Shown piece after piece: positions 1 to 8,236 of a stretch of DNA of 64,000 nucleotides. The notes under the pieces were generated by a model. It did not search any database. It had not been told where the DNA came from and saw only the letters and a program-made list of their open reading frames with translations. The position numbers and the translations under genes are program-made. Source of the DNA: Bacteroidales bacterium (GTDB taxonomy: Bacteria > Bacteroidota > Bacteroidia > Bacteroidales > UBA932); assembly GCA_017534745.1 (NCBI GenBank), contig JAFXVX010000013.1, positions 124,001 to 188,000 of the forward strand, written 5' to 3'. Position 1 is the first letter of the stretch. Each line of letters begins with the position of its first letter.

Positions 1-232
1 AATAGACAACCCTTTTCTTCTCCGAGCCCATCTTGTTGACAAACTTCTTGCGTGGAGGATCCAACCGTCCTCCGGAGAGGATTTTCTCCGCAACGGGGAT
101 ATACTTCTCCCCTTCTACAAAAAGATCCGCCTCATCGAACTCCCGCCATGAGAACCGGCCCTTCCTCAGCCGGTGGGCCAGAAACTCTTCCCATGCTTTC
201 TGGGAAGCGAGAAGTTCGATGAGGCTGTCCAT
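1..232 (-). CDS. Reverse transcriptase, N-terminal part (gene runs off the left edge)
   Basis: The reading frame is open from an ATG at 232 to the window edge, giving 77 residues that begin MDSLIELLASQKAWEEF and end with NKMGSEKKRVVY. This layout, a short helical N-terminus followed by a K-x-NKMG-x-KKRxVY stretch before the first polymerase motif, is one I recall from bacterial RNA-directed DNA polymerases of gut bacteria. The catalytic YxDD region lies outside the window, so the class (retron, group II-like or other defence RT) cannot be decided. The gene follows a small hypothetical gene on the same strand after 157 bases of hairpin-rich sequence. The ATG was chosen as the only one before the conserved stretch. 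The family call rests on recall of the N-terminus only. Confidence 0.55.
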   Translation of the reverse strand, partial: MDSLIELLASQKAWEEFLAHRLRKGRFSWREFDEADLFVEGEKYIPVAEKILSGGRLDPPRKKFVNKMGSEKKRVVY

Positions 233-389
233 ATAAAGGAAAGAAAAAGGGGAATGATTTTGAATCGGCAAAATTGCCGATCACCAGATGGTACACGCTC
301 AGGCCGCCTGCAAGGCCCGCGTTTTATCAGAGCGTGCTGCACCCGCCGCAGGCGCGGCACGGGGCCGCATCCCCTTTTTCTTTATGCTG
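233..389 (-). other. Hairpin-rich spacer upstream of the reverse transcriptase
   Basis: No gene is seen here. The spacer holds a near-perfect palindrome ATCGGCAA-aa-TTGCCGAT at 264-281, a 7-bp stem CACGCTC/GAGCGTG (294-300 with 330-336) enclosing a GGCC/GGCC pair, and GC-rich inverted repeats from 334 to 375. It lies directly 5' of the RT start on the coding strand. It could be a leader, a terminator region for the upstream gene, or an RT-associated RNA. Confidence 0.4.
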
Positions 390-914
390 CTATAGGAACC
401 TCTTGATACGCCCGACCACGTACGATTTCTCGTTGGGCATCTGGGTGTAGAAGTTGATGTACGGGAGGCCTACCTTCTGGGCATACTTCCTGGCAATGAG
501 GAACTTGACCTTTGCGGAGTGGCTGTGGCCGTCGCCAAGCATCACAACGCCCTTAGGCTGACCGCCGAGGTAGAGGACGAAAGTGTAGGGCTCACCCCAC
601 TCGGCCCTGTAGGCCTGATACGGGCGGGTCCTGTAAAGCTGGAACTGGTCGCAGGCATCGCCGACGAGCGAGGTCACGGGGACATTCTCCCGCACGGTGT
701 ACTGGGGGAAGTCGCTCTGGAGGATGCCACGGAAATAGGCCCGGGGGTCCCTGACTGGTGTAGCAGTGTACTGGCTCTTTGGAGCAGGAGCGACGCTGCT
801 GTGATGAGGGGTATTATTCTGGCTGGAATTGTTGAGGGGAACGCCGGCCTTTGACGCAATCGAGTCAAGCCCTTGCTTGATGGCTTTCTCGAGAAGGTTT
901 CCTAAAAGACTCAT
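390..914 (-). CDS. Hypothetical protein, 174 residues
   Basis: I do not recognise a named family. The protein has an N-terminal helix (about residues 1-25, MSLLGNLLEKAIKQG), a low-complexity Ser/Pro/Asn linker (about 28-55), and a compact C-terminal domain containing GEPYTFVLYLGGQPKGVVML and ending in SYVVGRIKRFL. The C-terminal segment has the beta-strand/helix look of small nuclease-like or accessory domains, but I see no clear catalytic motif. There is no signal peptide, so it should be cytosolic. A TAAATTTG promoter box lies at 937-944 on this strand, about 25 bases before the ATG. The gene is upstream of, and in the same direction as, the reverse transcriptase gene, so the two could be co-transcribed. 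Confidence 0.6.
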   Translation of the reverse strand: MSLLGNLLEKAIKQGLDSIASKAGVPLNNSSQNNTPHHSSVAPAPKSQYTATPVRDPRAYFRGILQSDFPQYTVRENVPVTSLVGDACDQFQLYRTRPYQAYRAEWGEPYTFVLYLGGQPKGVVMLGDGHSHSAKVKFLIARKYAQKVGLPYINFYTQMPNEKSYVVGRIKRFL

Positions 915-936
915 AACTGAATGGTTTTAACAGAGA

Positions 937-984
937 CAAATTTAAACTTTTTTTTCACTCCGGCCAATATTTTATGTAAATTTG
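937..984. promoter_or_regulatory. Divergent promoter pair
   Basis: Two Bacteroidota -7 boxes face away from each other: TAAATTTG on the minus strand (944-937) for the 174-residue hypothetical gene, and TAAATTTG on the plus strand (977-984) for the barrel gene starting at 1010. The -33 boxes are weak. Confidence 0.5.
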
Positions 985-1009
985 CTGCTACGAGCCGATT
1001 CATACGACC

Positions 1010-2344
1010 ATGAAAAAGACCGCCATCCTACTTATCCTGCTTCTTCTTGCCCCCTGCAGTGTCTTCGCCGGGAAGAAAAGAGAGATTACCCTCGCCCCGG
1101 ACAGCACATCAACCAACATCTTCAGGATGAGCGCCGACATCGCGACGCGCGGCGAGTACCGCGACGGAGGCGTCGCCGCCGAAGAGGGCGGCAAGGATTA
1201 CGCCGCCTTCATTTCCGGCCGTGTGATGCTGACCCTGGAGTATGAGCACAAATGGTTCTCAATGAGGCTCACTCCCCGTTTCTCCGGAGTCTGGGGCCAG
1301 GGCAACAACGGCACCTTCAGCCTCTTCGAGGGCTGGTTCCAGGCCAAAAGCCGTCAGGGCCTTTTCGCAAAAATCGGCCGCCAGGAACTCTCCTACGACG
1401 ACGAGCGCATCATCGGTTCCGATGACTGGACGATGCTCGCTTCCTCCCATGACGTCGTAAAGCTAGGCTACGACGGCAAGTATCACCAGGTCCACGCCAT
1501 AGTCGCCTACAACCAGAACCTTGAAAAGACCATCGGCGGCACCTTCTACATTGGCGGCAGCCAGCCGTACAAGACGATGCAGACCCTCTGGTACCACTTC
1601 GAGGTGCCGCAGATCCCCTTCGGCGGATCCGCCCTTTTCATGAATGTCGGCATGCAGTTCGGCGAGCCGGACAATTATAAGACTATCTACCAGCAACTTA
1701 CCGGCGGTTACCTGTGCTACCACCACGAGAAATACAGGGCCGAAGCCTCCGGCTACTACCAGTTCGGCAAGCACGAGGAGGGCCTCAAACTGTCGGCCTG
1801 GATGGTGAGCGGAAAGTTCACATGTGCCCCGACCGAAAGCTGGATGTTCTCTCTCGGCTACGATTACCTGAGCGGCGACAAATATTTCGCCGTGCCGGCA
1901 AAGGGCGCCCTCGGCCTCGTGCGTCACACCGTCATCCGCGGCTTCACTCCCCTTTTCGGCTCGCACCACGAGTTTTACGGGGCTATGGACTTCTTCTATC
2001 TATCTGATTATGTGGGAGGTTTCACCCCTGGCCTGCAGAACGCGTATGCCACACTATGCTATAAGCCGATCCAGCAGGTATCCCTCTCCGCCGAATACCA
2101 TTTCATGGCGACCGGCACCAATATGAGCACCTACCACCGCGGCCTTAAGATGCCTCTCGGTCACATGGCGGTCGCCGAAGTGGCCTGGGAATTTGCCGAA
2201 GGCGGCAAGCTTGCCGCAGGCTACACCTATATGAACGGCACCGAGACCATGCAGCGACTCAAAAAGACCGATAAGCCCCTCCACCTCCACTGGGTCTGGC
2301 TCGCCATCCGCTACGCCCCCAAGTTCCTTAACATCGGCTGGTGA
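1010..2344 (+). CDS. Outer-membrane beta-barrel protein, alginate-export-like
   Basis: The 444-residue protein starts with a clear signal peptide (MKKTAILLILLLLAPCSVFA). The mature part is rich in alternating aromatic strands (RVMLTLEYEHKWFSMRLTPRF, IGRQELSYDDERIIG, ASGYYQFGKHEEG, VWLAIRYAP near the end), as in the alginate-export/porin-like barrels common in Bacteroidota. The conserved GRQxLxYDDxRxxG segment near residue 125 is typical of that family. It should sit in the outer membrane as a channel; the substrate cannot be told from sequence. It stands alone, with its own TAAATTTG promoter, and tRNA-Cys follows. Confidence is high for the barrel and moderate for the family. Confidence 0.75.
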   Translation: MKKTAILLILLLLAPCSVFAGKKREITLAPDSTSTNIFRMSADIATRGEYRDGGVAAEEGGKDYAAFISGRVMLTLEYEHKWFSMRLTPRFSGVWGQGNNGTFSLFEGWFQAKSRQGLFAKIGRQELSYDDERIIGSDDWTMLASSHDVVKLGYDGKYHQVHAIVAYNQNLEKTIGGTFYIGGSQPYKTMQTLWYHFEVPQIPFGGSALFMNVGMQFGEPDNYKTIYQQLTGGYLCYHHEKYRAEASGYYQFGKHEEGLKLSAWMVSGKFTCAPTESWMFSLGYDYLSGDKYFAVPAKGALGLVRHTVIRGFTPLFGSHHEFYGAMDFFYLSDYVGGFTPGLQNAYATLCYKPIQQVSLSAEYHFMATGTNMSTYHRGLKMPLGHMAVAEVAWEFAEGGKLAAGYTYMNGTETMQRLKKTDKPLHLHWVWLAIRYAPKFLNIGW

Positions 2345-2398
2345 AGTAAGTTTCTTTTGTTTTTTCAAAATTATACTTAACTTTGCAGTCCCAACCAA

Positions 2399-2469
2399 GG
2401 TGCTATGGCCGAGCGGTTAGGCACAGGTCTGCAAAACCTGGGACAGCGGTTCGATTCCGCTTGGCACCT
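2399..2469 (+). tRNA. tRNA-Cys (GCA)
   Basis: The acceptor stem GGTGCTA (2399-2405) pairs with TGGCACC (2462-2468), with T as discriminator. The anticodon arm CAGGT-CTGCAAA-ACCTG gives anticodon GCA, and the T arm AGCGG-TTCGATT-CCGCT is canonical. No CCA is encoded. Confidence 0.95.
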
Positions 2470-2620
2470 CAAAACAAAAGACAGCTTCGGCTGTCTTTTC
2501 TGCTTTGAGGTGCCGGCCTTCGGCCTCATTCATTGAGGGGCGTGCCCCCTCAAACTCCCCTTCCTATTAAACAAAAGACAGCCGGGAGGCTGTCTTTTGT
2601 TGCTTTGAGGTGCCGGCCTT
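2463..2620 (+). repeat. Duplicated terminator-like hairpins with tRNA-tail inverted repeats
   Basis: Two hairpins, AAAAGACAGC-ttcg-GCTGTCTTTT (about 2476-2499) and ACAAAAGACAGC-cgggag-GCTGTCTTTTGT (about 2571-2600), are each followed by the identical 20-mer at 2501-2520 and 2601-2620. That 20-mer contains TTTGAGGTGCC, the reverse complement of the tRNA-Cys 3' end GGCACCTCAAA. Between them, 2533-2552 holds a further GC-rich hairpin. The first hairpin is a plausible tRNA terminator. Confidence 0.7.
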
Positions 2621-2623
2621 CAT

Positions 2624-3817
2624 TTACTCCACGTAGAGGAGGAGGCCTTTGAGGTACTCGCCTTCAGGGTGGTAGATGTTGACAGCGTGGTCTGCGGGCT
2701 GGCAGAGGCGGTCGAGGATGCGGACGCAGCGGCCGGTCTCGGCGGCGGCGCTGAAGACTGCGAGCGCAAACTGCTCTTTATCAACAACCTGTGAGCAGCT
2801 GAAAGTGAAGATAAAGCTGCCCGGGGCGGCCTTTGCAATGGCAGCGGCGTTGAGCCTGCGGTAGGCCCGGAGGGCGTTGCCGAGGGCGCCGCGGTGCTTG
2901 GCGAATGCCGGAGGATCGACGATGAGGAGATCGTATTTCCCTTCGGGCGAGGCCTTGAGGAAATCGATGGCGTCAGCGCAGATGGAGGTGTGGCTCTCCG
3001 GGGAGAAACCATTGAGGGCAATGTTCCTGTCCACAAGTGCCATGGCCTTCGACGAACTATCCACGGAATCGACGTGGAGCGCGCCGCCGGCGAGGGCGTA
3101 AACCGAGAAGCCGCCAGTGTAGCAGAACAGGTTGAGCACGTTGCGGCCGCGGGCGAGGCGGCCAACGGCGGCCCTGTTCTCCCTCTGGTCGAGGAAAAAG
3201 CCGGTCTTCTGGCCTTCGGACCAGTTGACTAGAAACATGTTGCCTCCTTCGAGAACGACATTCTCATCGGGGAGCGATTCGTCTGCCTTGTAAATATATC
3301 CGTCAACGAGGTCGAGGCCCGCCTTGAATGGCGCAGTCCCGGAACTCTTGTCGTAGATAGCCTTCAGCGAGTCGCCGTAAACGGCCTGCAGGGCCGCAGA
3401 AATCTTCTTTTTCGCCCTGAACATGCCGACCGAATGGGCCTGAAGGACAGCCACGCCGTCGTACCAGTCGATGATGAGGCCGGGGAGGGAGTCCCCTTCC
3501 CCGTGGACCAGACGGTAGCAGGTCGTCTCCTTGGAGCCGGCGAGGCCTGCGGCGACGCGGAGCTCATAGGCAGCGCGTATCCTGTCTTCGAAGAAAGACG
3601 CCTTCGAGGCGTCTGCCGAGAAGCTCAGGATGCGGACGGCGATGGAGCCGATCTGGTAGTGGCCCTCGGCGAGAAACTCTCCTGTAGAGGAAAACACGCC
3701 GACGAGGTCGCCCTCCGCCGGATTGCCGGAGACCTGCGCGACGGCGCCGGAAAACACCCACGGGTGGAAACGCAGCAGGGACTCTTCCCTACCTTTCTTC
3801 AGATATATCTTGTCCAT
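2624..3817 (-). CDS. rlmI: 23S rRNA (cytosine) methyltransferase, RlmI/RlmK family
   Basis: A class I SAM-dependent rRNA methyltransferase that makes m5C in 23S rRNA. The N-terminal PUA-like domain begins MDKIYLKKGREESLLRFHPW and runs to about residue 80. The C-terminal Rossmann fold has the SAM motif NLFCYTGGFSVYA, the acidic loop VDSSSKA, the DPPAFAKH motif, and a cysteine in FTFSCSQ expected to be catalytic. The start is placed at ATG 3817 because the PUA domain starts there; longer frames would run into the upstream gene. It still overlaps the exonuclease gene by 29 bases, suggesting translational coupling. At 397 residues it has the normal length for the family. Confidence 0.85.
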   Translation of the reverse strand: MDKIYLKKGREESLLRFHPWVFSGAVAQVSGNPAEGDLVGVFSSTGEFLAEGHYQIGSIAVRILSFSADASKASFFEDRIRAAYELRVAAGLAGSKETTCYRLVHGEGDSLPGLIIDWYDGVAVLQAHSVGMFRAKKKISAALQAVYGDSLKAIYDKSSGTAPFKAGLDLVDGYIYKADESLPDENVVLEGGNMFLVNWSEGQKTGFFLDQRENRAAVGRLARGRNVLNLFCYTGGFSVYALAGGALHVDSVDSSSKAMALVDRNIALNGFSPESHTSICADAIDFLKASPEGKYDLLIVDPPAFAKHRGALGNALRAYRRLNAAAIAKAAPGSFIFTFSCSQVVDKEQFALAVFSAAAETGRCVRILDRLCQPADHAVNIYHPEGEYLKGLLLYVE

Positions 3818-4403
3818 CGGAATTTTGCTCGGAAAGCAGTCTGCGGTACATTTCACGGCAGATCCAGGCGTCGGTCGCGCCGTACATCTTCTGGGATTCG
3901 CTGAGGTTCTCAGCCTCCCAGTTGGAGAGCTGCTGGGCCTTTGAAATCCTCACGCCGAGGATGATGGCGGCCATTTTCTTGACGCTTTTGTCCGTAATCC
4001 CCCACTCCGGGACCATCCTCTGGAGATCCACAAAGGATTCCGGAGCAAAGGAGCCAAGGTGCTGAAGGCCATGGATGTCGTCGGCAACGGCCGCTCCGAC
4101 CTTGATAACGTCAGGATTGGCAAGCACGGCGCGGAGCTTTGCCGGCATCCCTATCCTGCAGGTGCGGAAAAGGAAGGCTTTGTTGGCGCCGGAAAGCTGC
4201 AGGAGGGCTGTCCCGTGGTGGGGCTGTCCGGCGGAGAAGGATGGCCTTGTCTCCGTGTCAAATCCGATGACTTTCTGGCGCATCAGATAGCGGATCGCCC
4301 TCCGGAAGGAGGGTCCGAGAGAGTCGATAAGGAAGATTTTCCCGGGAAACTCCGCCAGCGGAAGCGGCGCTATTTCTTCAGGCGTTATGCTAGTTTTGAA
4401 CAT
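3789..4403 (-). CDS. 3'-5' exonuclease domain protein (RNase D-like)
   Basis: A 204-residue DEDD-type exonuclease. The first acidic motif is VIGFDTETRPSF (D and E metal ligands), followed by LLQLSGANKAFLF, the second-aspartate region KVGAAVADDIHGLQ, and the third motif in YGATDAWICREMYRRL. The family trims RNA or single-stranded DNA 3' ends in the cytosol. The protein has only the exonuclease domain, without the HRDC domain of full RNase D. The ATG at 4403 gives the natural N-terminus and overlaps the end of the preceding lipoprotein gene by 14 bases. It forms a leftward operon with that gene and rlmI. Confidence 0.8.
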   Translation of the reverse strand: MFKTSITPEEIAPLPLAEFPGKIFLIDSLGPSFRRAIRYLMRQKVIGFDTETRPSFSAGQPHHGTALLQLSGANKAFLFRTCRIGMPAKLRAVLANPDVIKVGAAVADDIHGLQHLGSFAPESFVDLQRMVPEWGITDKSVKKMAAIILGVRISKAQQLSNWEAENLSESQKMYGATDAWICREMYRRLLSEQNSDGQDISEER

Positions 4404-5562
4404 ACAGCGGCTTGGTGGAAACAACGTTGGCGTCTATAAACTGCGCCGTCTCATCGGAGATGAAACGCGAACTCAGGCGCAGAAGCAGATCTCCGGAACC
4501 GTCCGGGGAAGCGACGGTCTGGTAAAGGGTGAGCGACGGGTAGAAGATGTTGTGTGTGAACAGGTTCTCCCCGCGGAGGATGTCGTAGCACCTGCCGGTC
4601 AGCGTCTCCATCACGTCAACGAAACGGAAACCGTCGGAGAGCAGCTTCGCATAGGTCAGCTTCTGGAAAGAATCCTCCTTGCGGATGTCCGCAAGCTCAG
4701 CCTCGAGGGATGCTATATTTACGCCGTAATCATCTATGAGAAGAGCGTCCAGCTTGCGGCCGCCGCAGATTTCGCTATAGCAGTCCAGCCAGGAGAGAAG
4801 GCGTTCGCGGATATCGCCCTCTCCGCTGGAGGAGATGGGGAAAAGCACGGACTCAGGCTTCCCAGCCGCTTTTGCCATACGGCTGAAGACGTTCTGATAG
4901 GCCATCGATGCAACGAGGGCGCTGTCAGCCCAGACGCCGATGCAGAGATCCTCCCCGGGAGCCGCAAGGGCTTCCCCTATCATGCTCTCAACCGGGGAGA
5001 CGACGGGAATCCGAGTCCCTGCAAGCTGGAAGAGAGTATCTACATCGAAGAGGCCGTATTCACCCATAAGTGAAGATGAAAGGACAATTACCTTGGAAGT
5101 CGGCTTCGGAGCTGTCGCCTCCGGATTGAACGGGGTCACGCAGCAGACGGTGTCTATCGCGAAAATGGCGCCGCGGACGGCGTTCTCGCGCAGCAGTTCA
5201 GTCTCTCCCCTCCCGATGAATCCGGCATACGGCGACTCGGCTTCATCCAGGATTACCGAGAATACCTCGCCGGCGAAATCAGGCAGGAGGTCGCTGCCGC
5301 GCCGGCCGCTGATGTTGTCACGGCTGTCTGCCGTGAGGAACATTTCCGAAAGGAGCAGGCTCTCCTCCCTTTCGCCGAAAATAGCAATCGCGCCGTCCTT
5401 CGAGGACGGATCGTGGCCTGCGACGAGCGAAAAGGCGCCGCCGGTCGAGTCGGCGGCAAGGGAAAGCACATAGTCTATCGTGGGCCTGGTTGGGGACGAA
5501 AACTCCCTGCACGAGAGTGCAAGAAGCGGCACCAGGGCGAGGAGAACAGCGATTTTCTTCAT
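4390..5562 (-). CDS. Lipoprotein of unknown function, 390 residues
   Basis: The start MKKIAVLLALVPLLALSC at 5562 gives a lipoprotein signal with the lipobox LALSC, so the product is a membrane-anchored envelope protein. The mature part contains alternating hydrophobic strands and short helices (VIVLSSSLMGEYGLFDVDTL, DLCIGVWADSALVASMAYQN, KLDALLIDDYGV), which looks like a periplasmic-binding-type alpha/beta fold with repeated sub-domains. I do not recognise a family. It heads the leftward run with the exonuclease and rlmI genes. The upstream gene on the same strand (alpha/beta hydrolase) ends 44 bases away, so the four may share transcription. Confidence 0.7.
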   Translation of the reverse strand: MKKIAVLLALVPLLALSCREFSSPTRPTIDYVLSLAADSTGGAFSLVAGHDPSSKDGAIAIFGEREESLLLSEMFLTADSRDNISGRRGSDLLPDFAGEVFSVILDEAESPYAGFIGRGETELLRENAVRGAIFAIDTVCCVTPFNPEATAPKPTSKVIVLSSSLMGEYGLFDVDTLFQLAGTRIPVVSPVESMIGEALAAPGEDLCIGVWADSALVASMAYQNVFSRMAKAAGKPESVLFPISSSGEGDIRERLLSWLDCYSEICGGRKLDALLIDDYGVNIASLEAELADIRKEDSFQKLTYAKLLSDGFRFVDVMETLTGRCYDILRGENLFTHNIFYPSLTLYQTVASPDGSGDLLLRLSSRFISDETAQFIDANVVSTKPLYVQN

Positions 5563-5606
5563 ATAAATTGTCCTATCGGGGTACAAATATAACAATTCCC
5601 TCTTTT

Positions 5607-6233
5607 TCAGCCAACAGTCGATACGATTGCATCTTTAAGAAGGGTCAGCACATATTCCTCTTCCATAAAATGGGTGCCCTTATAGAGGCGGTAACTGTCC
5701 TTTCCGAAATATTTCTTCCAGAGGCGCAGGCTCACGACGCCGTTTCTGCGATAATGGTCCCTCGTGCCGAAAAATGCGAAGAAGGAATCGGTGCTGCCGG
5801 CAGCCGGGCTGTTGGCAAGTGCATCCCTGCCGTGGGCCCTGTAAAGCCTTAGAGTGCTGAAATTGAACGTCATCTCCTGCCTGTCGCCCTCACGGCGCTT
5901 CCAGATGTGGGAGCAAAGCCAGCTCATGCCGGGGATAAGCGTCAGAAAACCAAGGGCATACATCCTCGCCGGCGCCCCGAGGGACGGGGACACGAGGAGG
6001 TGCTTCACTCCCCTCACCCTGATGGCCTGGATGGCACCGAGGGACTCTCCGATGACGAGCTCCGGAGAGAGCTCATCCATCCAGGAGAGTATCTGCTCCC
6101 GGCCCTTTTCCGGGTTGAAATCGTAGGTGCGGACAACCACCCGTATGCCTTCCGGGAGGCACTCGTTGAGGATTGCGGGGATGCGGCTGGAGGCGCCGCC
6201 GCCCATTCCATGTATATAAAGGACAGTTTTCAA
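5607..6233 (-). CDS. Small alpha/beta hydrolase (YqiA-like esterase)
   Basis: A 208-residue protein starting MKTVLYIHGMGGGASS: an HGMGG oxyanion-hole loop, a nucleophile elbow GESLGA with Ser64, and a late histidine in GTHFMEEE. This is the layout of short YqiA/UPF0227-type esterases lacking a large lid. It probably hydrolyses a small ester in the cytosol; the substrate is unknown. The candidate acid is the aspartate in FGTRDHYR, 30-40 residues before the histidine. It is divergent from the C1 peptidase gene, with an AT-rich region between them. Confidence 0.75.
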   Translation of the reverse strand: MKTVLYIHGMGGGASSRIPAILNECLPEGIRVVVRTYDFNPEKGREQILSWMDELSPELVIGESLGAIQAIRVRGVKHLLVSPSLGAPARMYALGFLTLIPGMSWLCSHIWKRREGDRQEMTFNFSTLRLYRAHGRDALANSPAAGSTDSFFAFFGTRDHYRRNGVVSLRLWKKYFGKDSYRLYKGTHFMEEEYVLTLLKDAIVSTVG

Positions 6234-6312
6234 TTACCGCAAAATTAGTCCCTAATTTTTATTTCTCCAAAGCATTTCCTAAATTAGCGCCTTGAAACAA
6301 AGACAAAAAGCC

Positions 6313-7506
6313 ATGATGTTCAGAAAGATTGCGGTCATCTCCGCATTGCTGGTGGTCTCGGCCACGGCGTTCTCGCAGGAAAAGCCCAAGGGGCCCCAGC
6401 CCAAGGATTTCACCTTTACGACAGTCAAGGAAATCCCCGTCACCCCCATAAAGAACCAGTATCGTTCCGGCACCTGCTGGTGCTTCTCTTCCCTCTCATT
6501 CCTTGAGTCGGAGATAATTAAGAATAAGGCCCTGAAGGACACGACCCTCTATCCTGATCTTTCGGAAATGTTCGTCGTGCGCAACTCCTACCACGACCGC
6601 GCCCTCAAATTCGTCCGCCTTGACGGCAATCTAAAGATGGCCGCCGGCAGCGACTTCGGCGACGTGTTCGAGGTGATAAAGACCTACGGCATAGCGCCGC
6701 AGGATGTCTATTCCGGCATGAACTACGGCTATGACCTTCCCGTCCAGGGCGAGCTCGACGCAGTACTCAAGGGCTTCGTCGAAGCCGTGGTCAAAAACCC
6801 CAACCGCAAGCTCACCCCCGTCTGGCCCAAAGGCTTCGACGGCATCCTTGACGCCTATCTCGGCCCCGTTCCGGCTGATTTCGACGCCATCGCCTACCGC
6901 AATTCCCTCGGGATCGACTTCGACGAGTATGTCTCGCTGACCTCCTTCACCCACCATCCCTTCTATGAGCCCTTCGCCATCGAAGTCGAGGACAACTGGA
7001 GATGGTCCCCGTCCTGGAACCTTCCCCTTGACGAGTTTATGGCAGTGATTGACAATGCGATAGACAACGGCTACACCGTCCTCTGGGGCGGCGACGTCTC
7101 CGAGAAGGGCTTCACCCGCCAGGGTCTCGCCCTCCTTCTCGACACCGAAGCCAAGCAGACCAGCGGCTCCGATCAGGAGAAGTGGGTAGGCAAGGAAGAG
7201 GAGAAGGCTGAGGCAGAGAAGAAGCCTTCCTACAAAGAAATAGTCGTGACTCAGGAGAACCGCCAGGAGGCGTTCGACAACAAGCAGTCAACCGACGACC
7301 ACGGTATGCACCTCTACGGTATAGCCAAGGATCAGGACGGCCACAAGTTCTACCTCATCAAGAACTCCTGGGGCAAGACCGGCGCCTACAATGGAATATG
7401 GTATATGTCCGAGGCCTTCTGCCAGCAGAAGACCCTCAATATCATGGTCAACAAAAAAGCCCTCCCGAAAGACATCGCCAAGAAGCTCGGCATAAAGGTT
7501 AAGTAA
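6313..7506 (+). CDS. Exported C1-family cysteine peptidase (aminopeptidase C / bleomycin hydrolase-like)
   Basis: A 397-residue papain-fold peptidase with a signal peptide (residues 1-21, cleaved after TAFSQ). The catalytic Cys55 is in RSGTCWCFS, preceded by the oxyanion Gln (KNQY). The active-site His is in GMHLYGIA and the Asn in IKNSWG near the C-terminus. The long region between Cys and His matches the C1B (bleomycin hydrolase) pattern. A charged EEEKAEAEKK stretch sits before the histidine domain. The ATG at 6313 is used because an upstream in-frame start would be TTG. It should act in the periplasm or at the surface. pssA starts right after its stop codon, so the two are co-transcribed. 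Confidence 0.85.
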   Translation: MMFRKIAVISALLVVSATAFSQEKPKGPQPKDFTFTTVKEIPVTPIKNQYRSGTCWCFSSLSFLESEIIKNKALKDTTLYPDLSEMFVVRNSYHDRALKFVRLDGNLKMAAGSDFGDVFEVIKTYGIAPQDVYSGMNYGYDLPVQGELDAVLKGFVEAVVKNPNRKLTPVWPKGFDGILDAYLGPVPADFDAIAYRNSLGIDFDEYVSLTSFTHHPFYEPFAIEVEDNWRWSPSWNLPLDEFMAVIDNAIDNGYTVLWGGDVSEKGFTRQGLALLLDTEAKQTSGSDQEKWVGKEEEKAEAEKKPSYKEIVVTQENRQEAFDNKQSTDDHGMHLYGIAKDQDGHKFYLIKNSWGKTGAYNGIWYMSEAFCQQKTLNIMVNKKALPKDIAKKLGIKVK

Positions 7507-8220
7507 ATGTCCATCAGGAAAATAATTCCCAACACAATCACTTCCTTGAATCTCCTCTCCGGAGTCCTGGGAGTGATTTTCACACTCAAGGGGCATATAG
7601 AGATTGCGTTCCCCCTGATGCTGGCCGCGGCCGTCTTTGATTTCTGCGACGGCCTGGCGGCAAGGGCCCTCGACGCTTATTCCGACATGGGAAAAGAGCT
7701 CGATTCCCTGTCGGATATGGTCAGTTTCGGAGTGCTGCCTGCAGTGATGCTCTACGAGGTCTCGCCGGAAGGCTCCTGGACGGCGTACATCCCGCTTTTC
7801 ATAGCGGTGATGTCAGGCCTCCGGCTCGCCTGGTTCAACATTGACGAGAGGCAGACCGAAGGCTTCATCGGACTCGCAACTCCTTCCTGCGCAATGATTT
7901 GCGGCTCGCTCGCCTACTACATTGCCGCCGAGCCGGGCTCCTTTGTCGCCGCCTGGGCCTCCGGCCCCGTGTTCATCCCGGTGCTGTCTGTATGCCTCGG
8001 CCTGCTGCTGGTCGCTCCTATCCCGATGTTCTCGATGAAATTCAAGAAGGGCCAGAAGCAGGATCACACATTATTAATTAAAAGGACCGCATTCCTTACG
8101 GTTGCGGCCCTTTCGGTGATTGTCGTGGCGGTGCTCCGGACCAACTGGTCCGCCGCCGTGACCCTCATTTTCCTCAGCTACATCATCGTCAACTGCATTT
8201 TCGCAGCCTTCAGGATGTAG
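7507..8220 (+). CDS. pssA: CDP-diacylglycerol-serine O-phosphatidyltransferase
   Basis: This inner-membrane enzyme makes phosphatidylserine from CDP-diacylglycerol and serine, the first step to phosphatidylethanolamine. The CDP-alcohol phosphatidyltransferase signature is complete: D48-G49-x2-A52-R53-x8-G62-x3-D66-x3-D70. Several hydrophobic helices follow (for example AYIPLFIAVMSGLRLAWF, FIPVLSVCLGLLLVAPIPMF, and two near the C-terminus). Length (237) and N-terminus (IPNTITSLNLLSGV) fit the PssA type of Bacteroidota and Bacillus rather than the E. coli type. It follows the C1 peptidase with no gap. Confidence 0.92.
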   Translation: MSIRKIIPNTITSLNLLSGVLGVIFTLKGHIEIAFPLMLAAAVFDFCDGLAARALDAYSDMGKELDSLSDMVSFGVLPAVMLYEVSPEGSWTAYIPLFIAVMSGLRLAWFNIDERQTEGFIGLATPSCAMICGSLAYYIAAEPGSFVAAWASGPVFIPVLSVCLGLLLVAPIPMFSMKFKKGQKQDHTLLIKRTAFLTVAALSVIVVAVLRTNWSAAVTLIFLSYIIVNCIFAAFRM

Positions 8221-8236
8221 AGAGGAGGTTTCCGGA

